Source: Methylobacterium mesophilicum SR1.6/6
Lineage (GTDB): Bacteria > Pseudomonadota > Alphaproteobacteria > Rhizobiales > Beijerinckiaceae
Assembly (NCBI RefSeq): GCF_000364445.2
Contig: NZ_CP043538.1
Span: 4,917,447-4,981,446, forward strand
DNA length: 64,000 nucleotides
Direction of reading: 5' to 3'
Part shown: piece by piece, positions 26,401-34,018 of the stretch
How the letters are laid out: each line of letters begins with the position of its first letter
Numbering within the stretch: position 1 is the first letter of the stretch
Notes under the pieces: generated by a model
Told to the model about the DNA's origin: nothing
The model's database searches: none
The model's input: only the letters and a program-made list of their open reading frames with translations
Position numbers and translations under genes: made by a program

Positions 26401-27188
26401 CGTTGCGAAGCGAGCTCCTGACGAGTGATCTGTCAGGCAAGCTGTTCCGGGAGGATTGGGCCGCTTCGTCGGCCGTATCCGGGCGCATTGGCCATCAGGA
26501 CGAATTCGTGGCGTGCCACGAGACGCGAGGCCTCCTTGTCCCGAGCGAGGGCGAACGGTGCAGCGTGACGGGGCATCTGGTTCGCCCCGGTATCCTGGAG
26601 TCCTGCGCAGCCACGGGAACTCGGGCCCTCCCATCGGAGCTTGGCCGCTGCGTCGTTACTGGAAGCCGGGTAGTAAAACGCCTCCTCGTGCCGAGCAGCA
26701 TATCTGGAGCGCTAATGCTTGAGGAGAAAGCCGTGCGGGCCGCGCATGGAGTATATTGTCTACCTGCCGAAGCCCATACGTGCGGCTGGAGTGGACAATT
26801 TGTGCACCCAGAGGATGTCAGGATCTGCGCGCTTACTGGGATCGGGATCCTCTACACGTTCGCAACGAATGCTGCTCCACCGCGCCTCGCGCCACTGGTT
26901 GCCCTGCTCGACGGCGTCAACCGTGCCACTGATCGGCAAGATGTCTGGGGCATGGCGGCAGCTCAGGAAGCGGCGGCCCTTCGCAAGGGTAAATGCCGGA
27001 TTGAAGCCGGTGTTGCGTCACCGAACGGCCTACGAGTCGCCATGGCGTCCGAGGTCCGCACGCTATTAGGCTTGAAGTCGCGCCAAGCAGGATTCGTCTA
27101 CGAGCCCTCTACCAACCAGATCCAGGGCAGGGTAGCGCTGGGAAAGCGGGGTACCACCGGATGGTCCGCAGATGATGTGAATCAGTAG
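23460..27188 (+). CDS. SNF2-family DNA/RNA translocase with Cys/Ser-Gly repeat tail
   Basis: A 1242-aa SNF2/RapA-like ATPase. Motif I is DVGLGKT (88-94), motif II DEAH (181-184), motif III LTATPIQN; the second RecA lobe has FTGRRETQTTIQEFLEGHGL, STEAGSEGVNLQ and EQRIGRVQRLASQ (arginine fingers present). After ~residue 560 comes a helical part, then from ~890 to ~1125 (nt about 26130-26850) a run of ~20-residue repeats of the type C-x-x-(S/T)-G-x(5-8)-L (CAISGQREL, CVFSGDDAL, CSVTGHLV, CAATGTRAL, CVVTGSRV, CALTGIGI). Some copies have Ser in place of Cys (SAVSG, SAMTG). The start is TTG 23460 or ATG 23487. It is probably a defence or element-maintenance translocase. Confidence 0.85.
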   Translation: MEKNTPWQHMPADSGWQTKLLRAARSPEEYRIYKAALEWDLADPIVIESRKDVKSEAQWRDRVEPFNHQVSNLITFCRRLPVTLLADDVGLGKTISAGLVMSELIARSRLSRALIVCPKLLGPQWKEELETKFEIPAEVATGRDLLSANLDGVGAIITTYNSARLYLEKMPADRFEMLILDEAHKLRNLYGTPEPPKVAQVIRSALAARRFRFVLMLTATPIQNRLWDLYSLVDLLTVARGHENPFGNEGQFARRFIAGDREQARQLKPEAAEAFRSIVYGYMSRVRRGDAKLHFPDRKVQLHRVQPTPAELELIAIVAKGIEKLNRLAQIGILQALTSSPHALSAQLDNMERNGTIAPDFAGAVRAVVRGMTTSAKLDGLGRLITQLKHENPDSWRLVVFTGRRETQTTIQEFLEGHGLTVGIINGTSGARNQETIGRFRANPPGYRVIVSTEAGSEGVNLQVANVLVNYDLPWNPMIVEQRIGRVQRLASQHAHVSILNVTLQGTFEEYIVGRLMEKLQMSTSAIGDIESLLEGSVGGEDGAAGFEERIRELVVAALKGADVKASVAMAEQSIAAAKQALLEEEKRINAMLGDTDGQGYVGPRAPSLPPQTRSMEYQPFALGALGQLGARVTPLANRLFAVEDEGGQEVIRFERDAMSGTRSSLYQPGSPAFSRMVQRMVVSGRYAVRDLDEDPRRGADAAARQWVESFGGTLVGTESAAARRWFEGVILVRVRATVAHDGYERLLEVRCAPRNRAKFSFTRDALAPLPLVLDAASDALGLSVDQVMEAARQDPGIAEFTRFYLERRGQEMASAGQDARKRAKMEEDFTPRLSFVLAGAEGAVLRDVQLRVSYRVGEGGYADELTIVPSSNHISAAPALVSYGTNQQPVPETCLDACAISGQRELRHRLQASELNGRRALPKYVVRCELTNRCLLADEVERSAMTGKIVGRDQLKTSAVSGKHAEAIYFGRCVFSGDDALRSELLTSDLSGKLFREDWAASSAVSGRIGHQDEFVACHETRGLLVPSEGERCSVTGHLVRPGILESCAATGTRALPSELGRCVVTGSRVVKRLLVPSSISGALMLEEKAVRAAHGVYCLPAEAHTCGWSGQFVHPEDVRICALTGIGILYTFATNAAPPRLAPLVALLDGVNRATDRQDVWGMAAAQEAAALRKGKCRIEAGVASPNGLRVAMASEVRTLLGLKSRQAGFVYEPSTNQIQGRVALGKRGTTGWSADDVNQ

Positions 27189-27480
27189 CTGGAAGCGCGC
27201 GTGAGTAAGCCCGCCGCGATAGTCCAATTTTGGTTAGGCACTGCAGGCCGGCTTCAGACGCAAAACCGACAACCAGCTTGCGAATTGCTGACCCAAAGCC
27301 GAACTTCAGAGCGTCTGCTTCCGGGTAGCTCCCGGGCAACCTCAAGCACCTCATCAGCAGTCGGATTTCGAACTTCGCAATTGGTGCTACGACCGGACAC
27401 GTGCTCTACGAAGTAATCTGAGCAACGTCTGCGGAACCTCGATCTCCTCAACGGCCCGGATCGATGCTAAGGGTTCCTCT
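27189..27480. other. Upstream region of the GTPase conflict operon
   Basis: A 292-nt gap holding the promoter of the operon that starts at 27481. On the minus strand, 27254-27451 encodes a 65-aa frame with some protein-like character (YFVEHVSGRS, EVRNPTADEVLEVARELPG), which could be a fragment of an Imm1-like or other small protein. I do not call it a gene because it has no credible ribosome-binding site. Confidence 0.35.
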
Positions 27481-27822
27481 ATGGATGAGTTGACCATCGA
27501 ATTCCCGGATAGCGCGGCTGCGGACGCGACGCGCTTAGCGGAGGACCTAGCTAGGCACGTCAGCACCACCATCGACGGAGTGCGGGCGGAGGTGGCGCCG
27601 GGGAGCCCTGACGCGATGGACTTCGGCGCAACCGTCGCGATCATACTCGGCGCCCCGTCGGTTGCCTACCTGGCGAAGGGCATAGCAGACTGGATTCGCC
27701 GGCAGGGCGACCCAGCGCTCGTCATCAAGCGAGGGCGCGACTCCATCGTCGTCAAGGGCGGTCTCGACCAGGCGACCAAGCGCGAGCTCATCCTGGCGGC
27801 CCTGGGCCGGCCGGCCGGCTGA
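27481..27822 (+). CDS. EACC1-like small component of a GTPase-associated conflict system
   Basis: A 113-aa protein. Its plan is a ferredoxin-like alpha/beta N-terminus (LTIEFPDSAAADATRLAEDL), a PGSPDAMDFGATVAIILGAP segment continuing into a hydrophobic helix (SVAYLAKGIADWIRRQ), then two strands and a helix (ALVIKRGRDSIVVKGGLDQ). This matches what I remember of 'effector-associated constant component 1' proteins, small partners encoded next to caspase-like and GTPase effectors. It is first in the operon, 17 nt before the caspase-like gene. The hydrophobic helix may allow membrane contact. Its exact role (sensor, adaptor) is unknown. Confidence 0.72.
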   Translation: MDELTIEFPDSAAADATRLAEDLARHVSTTIDGVRAEVAPGSPDAMDFGATVAIILGAPSVAYLAKGIADWIRRQGDPALVIKRGRDSIVVKGGLDQATKRELILAALGRPAG

Positions 27823-27839
27823 TCGCCCGCAGGCATCGC

Positions 27840-29117
27840 GTGAGCACGCTCCTGCTATCGCTGGGTGGCGCGGCCTACCCGAACGCCGCCCGTTTGCGGC
27901 ACGACGCCTTCGCGGCCAGCAGCCGCGCCATCGTCGCAATCCTCACCACCGGCCACCAGCCGCTCGTCAGGCACGACAACCATCTCGACCTGTTGGACGA
28001 CCCGCGCTCCTGGCCGGACCAGCTGATGACCATGCGCCAATGGCTGCGCGGCAAGATAGCCGTGGATGAGTCATCCGAACCGGGCGTGAGGGTAGATAAC
28101 GTGCTGGTCCACTACGTCGGGCACGGCATGCTCAAGCCGAACAGCGAAGAGCACTACTTATCCATCAACGCCACGGACGCCGACGACCGCGCGATGACTA
28201 GCGCCTCGCTTGCTCAACTCAACGAGATCCTGACTAAGAACGCCGCCCGGCAGCGACGCATATACCTCCTCGACGCGTGCTTCGCGGCTGCCTCGCTCCG
28301 CGACATCATGAGCGCAGGCAGAGACGCGCTAGAGGAGAAGGTGGGCGCGATTATCGCGCCGTGGCCGGAGAGTGGCAGGGGCGACCGCGGCGTCGCAGCG
28401 CTCTGCTCGGCGGACCGAACCTCTACCGCAAGCGCCGGCGGCGAACGCCAGCTTACGCAGTTCACGGATGGGTTGCTAAGCGTGCTGGAGACAGGAGACG
28501 CTGCCCTCGGCGAAGCGATCTCGCTCCGGCAGACGCACCAGCTGCTTAGAACGGTCCTGCGAGGTCGTTACGGCGACGATGCGGTCAAGCCGATCCTAGT
28601 CGCGCCCGACGATAGGGATGGTGGCATCGCGGCTGTCCCGATCTTCCCCAACGTAGCCGAACACATCGGTATGCTGGCGCGGACCGCGCTGCCCCTCGCG
28701 GCCGCCGCGAATGAATCAGACCTGCCGCCTTCTGCCGGCCGGTCGGGTGGGGCCGCATCCGCCGACGGCGATGTCCACGCGCCTGTCTCCGCTCGACCGG
28801 CGGGCACGACTGATGGCTCGACCAGCACGGGGGAAGACGCCGAAGCGTTCGACTGGAGCCCCGCGACCGCCGACGCCTTCTCATCGGGCATGGAGGGTGC
28901 CTTGACCCCAGACCAGCGCTTCCGACAAGTGACATACCGCTTCTTCCGCCTGCCCCATTCAACGAAGGACGCGATCGCGCGAAAGATCAACGTCGGCGAC
29001 GCGACGGATGCTGCACTACCCGACCTAGACCGCTACAAGGCGATGCTGGCCAGAACGCGGGACGCGAACCGCGTCGACCGGCTGGAGAGCATGATCAGCA
29101 AGGCGGAAGGTCAGTGA
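27840..29117 (+). CDS. Caspase-like protease with C-terminal adaptor (GAAD-like) domain
   Basis: A 425-aa putative effector. Residues 1-~265 form a caspase/metacaspase-type fold: a first strand LLLSLGGAAYPNAARLRHDA, the catalytic His in LVHYVGHGML (His95) and the catalytic Cys in IYLLDACFAAAS (Cys147), in the right order and spacing for clan CD. A flexible Ala/Ser/Thr-rich linker follows (~280-350). The C-terminal ~65 residues (FRQVTYRFFRLPHSTKDAIA ... RVDRLESMISKAEG) are a small helical domain that fits a GTPase-associated adaptor or death-like role, probably recruiting the protease to the GTPase complex. Uses a GTG start at 27840. It probably kills or arrests the cell by proteolysis when triggered. 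The substrate is unknown. Confidence 0.82.
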   Translation: MSTLLLSLGGAAYPNAARLRHDAFAASSRAIVAILTTGHQPLVRHDNHLDLLDDPRSWPDQLMTMRQWLRGKIAVDESSEPGVRVDNVLVHYVGHGMLKPNSEEHYLSINATDADDRAMTSASLAQLNEILTKNAARQRRIYLLDACFAAASLRDIMSAGRDALEEKVGAIIAPWPESGRGDRGVAALCSADRTSTASAGGERQLTQFTDGLLSVLETGDAALGEAISLRQTHQLLRTVLRGRYGDDAVKPILVAPDDRDGGIAAVPIFPNVAEHIGMLARTALPLAAAANESDLPPSAGRSGGAASADGDVHAPVSARPAGTTDGSTSTGEDAEAFDWSPATADAFSSGMEGALTPDQRFRQVTYRFFRLPHSTKDAIARKINVGDATDAALPDLDRYKAMLARTRDANRVDRLESMISKAEGQ

Positions 29118-30205
29118 TGGAGGCCATCAAAAGGCTGGGCGTTGCTTATGGAAAGCTGGGACTGTCCAGCGATGCCGCCCTGATAGGCAGGCGCGGCGAA
29201 GGCGTGAAAGCCGCAGCGGGCGCGTTAGAGCTCGCTGGGATCGCGCCCCTAGTCCAGGCTGCCTTCGGCATCGGCGCGGGCGAAGAGCGGTTCGCCTTCC
29301 TAACTGACTTCTCGGGCGACCCTACGTTCGACGTGCAACTCGCGGATCGCGAGGCGCTCCTTCTCGCCGCGGCTGTCGCCGAATGCGAGATCGAGAATGA
29401 GAGCGAGATCAGCCCCGATCTTGCGCTCGCCGTCGTGACTTCCGCGTGCGGCGGGCTCCGCTCGGTGCCGATGAACGATCAACTGCTCCCCGTCGCGCGC
29501 AGGTACCTGGCGCAATTTCAGGGTCAGGTCGCGGCCCGGCCGAAGCAGCGGGCGGCTCTACAATTGCCGAAGACGCTCTCCGCCACGGTGGAGGCGATAA
29601 CCAGCAACCCAAGCAGCTACGGGGGGAGCCAGCCCGCTCTCGTCGCAGCCGCGCTTAACGAAGCTAACAAATACGCCGAGGCGGTGTCCGCTGCGGCGCT
29701 GACGGGTCACCAGGATCTGCTGCGTCATGTCGCCGATCTGGAGCAGGAGATGCGGACCTATTGGTGGGTGACCGGCGGCTGGAGCGACGGGTCCAGCAAG
29801 CCGTTCCGCCAGCTCCAGCTTCCGCTCGCCGCCGTCTGCGCCGGCAAGGAGCTCGCGGACAAGTACACCGGCAAGCTGGGCCTGTTCGCCGCGCCCGCGC
29901 TGATCGATCTCCTGCTGGAGCGGGGCCGGCCGGAGCCGATAGGCAACGTTGCCATGCAGGAGGCTGTCGCCATGACCAATCGCAACTGGCGCAAGGCCCA
30001 CTTTGCGGTGCCGTCGTCAGGCGCCCTCGCCCCCCTTCTCCCGGTGAGCACCGCGATGGGCCTGGCGGCCGGGAGCGATGACGCCGAGGACTGGAAGCCG
30101 CGCTTCACCCGCGCGACCGGGATAGAGCCGGACGCCCATCTGCCCGGCACCGAGTTCGCGGTCCAGCTTTACCGCGAGCGCCTGGTCGCCCGGGCGCTAA
30201 GATGA
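29117..30205 (+). CDS. GASH-like helical protein of the GTPase-associated system
   Basis: A 362-aa, mostly alpha-helical protein without catalytic motifs. The N-terminus (MEAIKRLGVAYGKLGLSSDA) and helical blocks (REALLLAAAVAECEIENESE; LADKYTGKLGLFAAPALIDL) agree with the 'GTPase-associated system helical domain' that sits beside double-GTPase genes. ATG 29117 shares one base with the caspase-gene stop (TGATG); a GTG one codon upstream (29114) is also possible. The next gene overlaps its stop by 4 nt, so the stoichiometry is translationally coupled. It is probably the scaffold or bridge between GTPases and protease. The family assignment rests on context and memory. Confidence 0.7.
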   Translation: MEAIKRLGVAYGKLGLSSDAALIGRRGEGVKAAAGALELAGIAPLVQAAFGIGAGEERFAFLTDFSGDPTFDVQLADREALLLAAAVAECEIENESEISPDLALAVVTSACGGLRSVPMNDQLLPVARRYLAQFQGQVAARPKQRAALQLPKTLSATVEAITSNPSSYGGSQPALVAAALNEANKYAEAVSAAALTGHQDLLRHVADLEQEMRTYWWVTGGWSDGSSKPFRQLQLPLAAVCAGKELADKYTGKLGLFAAPALIDLLLERGRPEPIGNVAMQEAVAMTNRNWRKAHFAVPSSGALAPLLPVSTAMGLAAGSDDAEDWKPRFTRATGIEPDAHLPGTEFAVQLYRERLVARALR

Positions 30206-31227
30206 TCATCGACAACCCGGACAGGTTCGGCTGCAGGCTGCCCGGCTGCGACGGCCCGCGCTCGGGCGTGTGTATCAATAACCTATCATTCGATGAATGC
30301 CCTGACGTCGTTGAGCTGAGCGAGCACGAGGATGCCGGGGAGCAGGATGGGGCAGAAGAGCCTGACGACACCGCCCCGCAGACAGTCGACCTACCCGGCG
30401 GCCGAAGCCTCGACGCCGCGGCGTGCGACGCGCTGCTCAGACGCCGGGGCGGGACCGTGGTGGGTATCGTCGGGCCGCCCGAGGTTGGAAAGACGACGCT
30501 GATCTCTACAATTTACGAGCTGCTGCACCGTCGCCGTATGGCGAGCTTCGGCTTTGCCGGATCGGAGACGCTTCGGGCACACGAGGAGCGTTGCCACCTC
30601 GCCCGATTTTCGTCAGGTGTGGCTGCCGCCGACACACAGCGCACCAAGGTCGGGGCCGGACTGCAATTTACGCACCTGCTCATCGCCACTCGGTCCGGCG
30701 TCCAAGACGCTGTGTTCGCCGATCGCTCCGGCGAACTGTTCGACAAGGTCCTCGCCCGTCCCGCAGACATCGACGACTTCGTCGAACTCCGCCGGGCGGA
30801 CGTGATCATCGTCCTCGTCGACCTTGTCCTGCTCACGTCCAGCACGCACCTCACCGTGTCGGCGGTACGACGCCTGTTTATGGCCATGGATCAGCGCGGC
30901 ATGCTGGAGGATCGACGGGTGCTGCTCGTCGGCACCAAGGCCGACGTCGCAGTGCCGACACCCCGGAGCAGGAAGGCGGCGCGCGAACTGGCCGCGGTGG
31001 CAGAGGAGTTCGCGCGCCGCGCGGGCGGGCGCTTCCGCATAGACACGCACGTCGTCGCTTGCCGGCCCCGCAGGGGATCGACGGTGATTGGGGAGGGTCT
31101 AGAGCTGCTGCTCTCGGCCGTCCTGGAAACGCCGGCCCCTCGCCCGCCCGTCGCCGACGACTCCTGGCCGCTGCAGCGCTCAGAGCTCGACCAGCTGATG
31201 CGCGGCTACCGCGGGTCGCGGCGATGA
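30202..31227 (+). CDS. DO-GTPase2-like protein with N-terminal Cys cluster
   Basis: A 341-aa TRAFAC-type GTPase. Residues 1-35 carry four cysteines (C11, C16, C24, C33) that could form a zinc site. An acidic linker follows (~36-60), then G1 GPPEVGKT (91-98), a G3-like DRSGE (174-178) and G4 GTKAD (244-248). These are the expected elements of the second of the paired 'double GTPases'. The ATG overlaps the preceding stop by 4 nt and its own stop overlaps the next start by 4 nt. It probably switches on GTP binding or hydrolysis to control assembly with the partner GTPase and GAP1-like protein. Confidence 0.8.
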   Translation: MIIDNPDRFGCRLPGCDGPRSGVCINNLSFDECPDVVELSEHEDAGEQDGAEEPDDTAPQTVDLPGGRSLDAAACDALLRRRGGTVVGIVGPPEVGKTTLISTIYELLHRRRMASFGFAGSETLRAHEERCHLARFSSGVAAADTQRTKVGAGLQFTHLLIATRSGVQDAVFADRSGELFDKVLARPADIDDFVELRRADVIIVLVDLVLLTSSTHLTVSAVRRLFMAMDQRGMLEDRRVLLVGTKADVAVPTPRSRKAARELAAVAEEFARRAGGRFRIDTHVVACRPRRGSTVIGEGLELLLSAVLETPAPRPPVADDSWPLQRSELDQLMRGYRGSRR

Positions 31228-32048
31228 CACGCCAACTGATCGTCGGTATGCCCGAGTCGGGCAAGAGCACCTTCATCGCGGCCCTCCGCCACCTCCTGCT
31301 CTCCGCCACGGTCAGCACGGAGCTGACGCTTACTAGGCTCGCCGACGAGGAGAAGCACGTCAATGACTTGGAGACCGACTGGCTGGAGCTGAAGAAGGTG
31401 CAGCGCACCAAGCCCGCCACCGAGGGCTGGGTAGAGTTCCACGTCCGGGATGCCGCGTCCGGAACGGAGTCGGTGCTACTGGTGCCCGACCTACGGGGCG
31501 AGACGTTCGAGCAGCCGGCCTGCTCCGGCCAATGCCAGGACCAGCTCTACGACGCGATCGCCAACGCGTCAGGGATCGCCCTGTTCACCAGCGCGGAACG
31601 CGAGGATGACGCGCTATTGGTCTCCGACCTGGGTGACCTGCTCGACGACAGCGGACAGATCGCACGCGACGAGGCCAACTTCTTCGATCCATACGGGATG
31701 CCGGAGGAGGTGAAGATCGTTGAGTTCCTACAGATGGCGAACCGCCGCCCCCTGACTCCTAAACGCCGCCGGATCGCGGTGATGGTATCGGCGTGGGACG
31801 TGATCCCAAGCGACAGGATGCCGGATGCGTGGCTCGCCGAGAAGAGGCCGATGCTCGCACAATTTTTACAGTACAACCCGAGTCTGTGGGACCTGCGCGT
31901 ATACGGGGTGAGCGCGCAAGGTGGACGGCTACCCCAGGACAAGAAGCGGCTCAAGGCGATGAAACCCGCCGAGCGGATCCGCATCGTCGGACACCGGGCC
32001 AAGCCGCACGACTTAACGGCGCCGCTGCGCTGGCTGGCGGGCACGTGA
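31224..32048 (+). CDS. DO-GTPase1-like protein
   Basis: A 274-aa GTPase beginning almost directly with the P-loop (G1 GMPESGKST, residues 8-16), followed by a G3-like PDLRGE strand in LLVPDLRGETFEQPACSG and a G4-like VMVSAWD in place of NKxD. I chose ATG 31224 because it overlaps the previous stop (ATGA) and puts the P-loop at the N-terminus; the frame is open much further upstream but only over the preceding gene. It pairs with the GTPase before it, so two different GTPases probably heterodimerise. The weak G4 motif leaves nucleotide specificity open. Confidence 0.8.
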   Translation: MTRQLIVGMPESGKSTFIAALRHLLLSATVSTELTLTRLADEEKHVNDLETDWLELKKVQRTKPATEGWVEFHVRDAASGTESVLLVPDLRGETFEQPACSGQCQDQLYDAIANASGIALFTSAEREDDALLVSDLGDLLDDSGQIARDEANFFDPYGMPEEVKIVEFLQMANRRPLTPKRRRIAVMVSAWDVIPSDRMPDAWLAEKRPMLAQFLQYNPSLWDLRVYGVSAQGGRLPQDKKRLKAMKPAERIRIVGHRAKPHDLTAPLRWLAGT

Positions 32049-34018
32049 GCGCGGGCGCCCAGACCGTGCGCATCGACCAGGTGCTACACGGCTACGAACG
32101 CGGACACAAAGAGATCGCCTCGTCGATCCGCCTCGACGAGAAGGCCCGAGCGACCATGCTCGTCCACAGCGACCTGCTTGCCGACGAGGGCGGCGGCATG
32201 TACCTGACTTGCTACCCGCTTCGCTCCGCGTCGCGCCACGTCCTAGCGCGGACTTGGTCGGCCGGCGCCGGCTCCCGGCCGGGCAGCGTGTGGACCCATT
32301 CGCTGGTGCTGGACTACCAGTGCCTCGCGAAGCTCAACGACCTCGTCGCACTTGAGCCGCTGCTGATGCGATCCGGGGATCCACGCCAGGCCGTGATCGC
32401 CAAGCCGCTGGAAGTGTCAGTCAATCTGGCAGGGGCCGACTGCTACGACCTCGGGCCGCACTCCATCGACGCGATGGTGCGGCTCTATGGTACCGGCCAG
32501 TCAGAGGGGGCTATCGAGGTGCCTTCCGCCGACCGCGCGACAGACGATCTCCTGGCACTCGCTTTATGGCGGCAGATGTGGCCGGGACTAAGACGGACGT
32601 TCTCGTTCGCCGCTGGTCTCGCTGCAAGTCGGCCGGGCGCGGGCCCGGACTGGACCTTGCGCTTCGTGCCGGCGGCATCGCGAGGTGCTCGATCCAACCT
32701 TGGACCGGGGTTGCGGGCGCTGCTAAACGACCTGCCCCTGCGTGGTCCCACCGAACTGCGGCGGTTCCTCAGCCGCTATGCGTCCGAGGCCACCAACCCC
32801 CGTCGCGCCGCAGAGCCGCTCGCCGCGCTCTGGTCTGATCCCGACGCTCCGCTTCGAGACCGCCTCCGCACGCTTGGCCGCGTCGGCGGGGACCGGCTCA
32901 ACCGACTCACCCGCGATCTGATCTCCCAAGAGCTGTCGACGGCTGACGATCCGAACGCGCTCATGACGATGGTCGAGGAGCTGGGTAAGCAGTCGCTCGA
33001 CGTCGATCCCGCCCGTGCCGTGCCAATGGCGGACGGTATGGATCAGAAGTCGTTCACTCGGTTGCTCGCGATCGCGGGCACGTCGGCCCCCGACCAGCTG
33101 GGCGGGCGTATCTTCGAGGCCGTGGTCCGCGGGTGCGAACCCGGCCGGCTGGCTAAGGCGGCCGGGGTCTCGAACCGGGAGCGCATGCTCGCGTTGCGCC
33201 CCGGATTAATTGCTCGCATCGACTTCTGGCCAGCCGACGACGCAGACCGTGCGATTATGATCGACCGGCAGCCGGCGGCGCTTGGACTGCAGGATGGACT
33301 GGCGCTGTTCGGCCTCAGCATCGGGCCCATGACGGCGAGATCGCTTCTGGCTAGCGACCAGGACGCACCCACTTCGGTGGTGCTCGGCATGCTCGCGTTC
33401 AAGGATGCCGCGGTGGTGCGAGTCGCCGCTCAGCAGCTCCTTGCCCAGCCTGAGCAGCTGGGGGATGCGCTCGCGAGCCTCGACCACGCGGGCGCCCTGG
33501 ACAAACTGGCCGAGGCCCAGATCGCAGACGGACCCCCGCCCCCGGCAGCCCCCGCCTGGTGCACCTGCCTCGCGCGCCTTGGCACAAAGGCAGCTGCGGC
33601 AAACACCGTCGTGGTATGCCACGTCGCGGCCATGAACGTGGGCGGGCCAGCCGGGCTTGAGACGGCGCGATCGACGTTCGATCCTCTGATGCGGCTTGCC
33701 ATCAGGCACCGGCTAACGCGCGAGCAGGAGGCCTACCTGGAGCGCGCGATATCTAGTGGGCGCCTGAACGTGTGGCGACTCGCCGACCGGCTCGCGGAGG
33801 CTGCGCTAAATCGCTGGCCGCCGCAGAGCGGCAGCGCGGGTGCATTCGCGCTGAGCGAAGATCGGGAACACGCGCGCGCGCTCATCGACTCCGCCGTGAC
33901 GGTTCTGACCAAGTCCGCTCTGCAGCTGGCGACGCTCGCCCCCGACGTGCCGCCCGCAACCGCCATCCTTATCCGAAGGAAGCTAGACACGCCCGCGTGG
34001 ATGCCCTGGTGGAGTTGA
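32045..34018 (+). CDS. GAP1-like GTPase-associated protein
   Basis: A 657-aa protein, last in the operon. The GTG at 32045 overlaps the GTPase stop (GTGA). The N-terminus (VRIDQVLHGYERGHKEIASS... LLADEGGGMYLTCYPL, GSVWTHSLVLDY) has the 'QxLHGYxxGHxxLASS' opening that I associate with the GAP1-N1 domain, followed by a middle domain (~180-350, with LALWRQMWPGLRRTFSFAAG) and a helical repeat-like C-terminal half. Proteins of this family always sit beside double GTPases and are thought to sense or regulate them. No enzymatic motif is visible. Its size and helical-repeat tail make it the best candidate for the invader-sensing subunit. Confidence 0.82.
   Translation: MSAGAQTVRIDQVLHGYERGHKEIASSIRLDEKARATMLVHSDLLADEGGGMYLTCYPLRSASRHVLARTWSAGAGSRPGSVWTHSLVLDYQCLAKLNDLVALEPLLMRSGDPRQAVIAKPLEVSVNLAGADCYDLGPHSIDAMVRLYGTGQSEGAIEVPSADRATDDLLALALWRQMWPGLRRTFSFAAGLAASRPGAGPDWTLRFVPAASRGARSNLGPGLRALLNDLPLRGPTELRRFLSRYASEATNPRRAAEPLAALWSDPDAPLRDRLRTLGRVGGDRLNRLTRDLISQELSTADDPNALMTMVEELGKQSLDVDPARAVPMADGMDQKSFTRLLAIAGTSAPDQLGGRIFEAVVRGCEPGRLAKAAGVSNRERMLALRPGLIARIDFWPADDADRAIMIDRQPAALGLQDGLALFGLSIGPMTARSLLASDQDAPTSVVLGMLAFKDAAVVRVAAQQLLAQPEQLGDALASLDHAGALDKLAEAQIADGPPPPAAPAWCTCLARLGTKAAAANTVVVCHVAAMNVGGPAGLETARSTFDPLMRLAIRHRLTREQEAYLERAISSGRLNVWRLADRLAEAALNRWPPQSGSAGAFALSEDREHARALIDSAVTVLTKSALQLATLAPDVPPATAILIRRKLDTPAWMPWWS

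Noticed and set aside
27254..27451. 65-aa minus-strand frame resembling an Imm1-like fragment
   Set aside because: No ribosome-binding site, no complete domain, and it sits in the promoter region of the GTPase operon.
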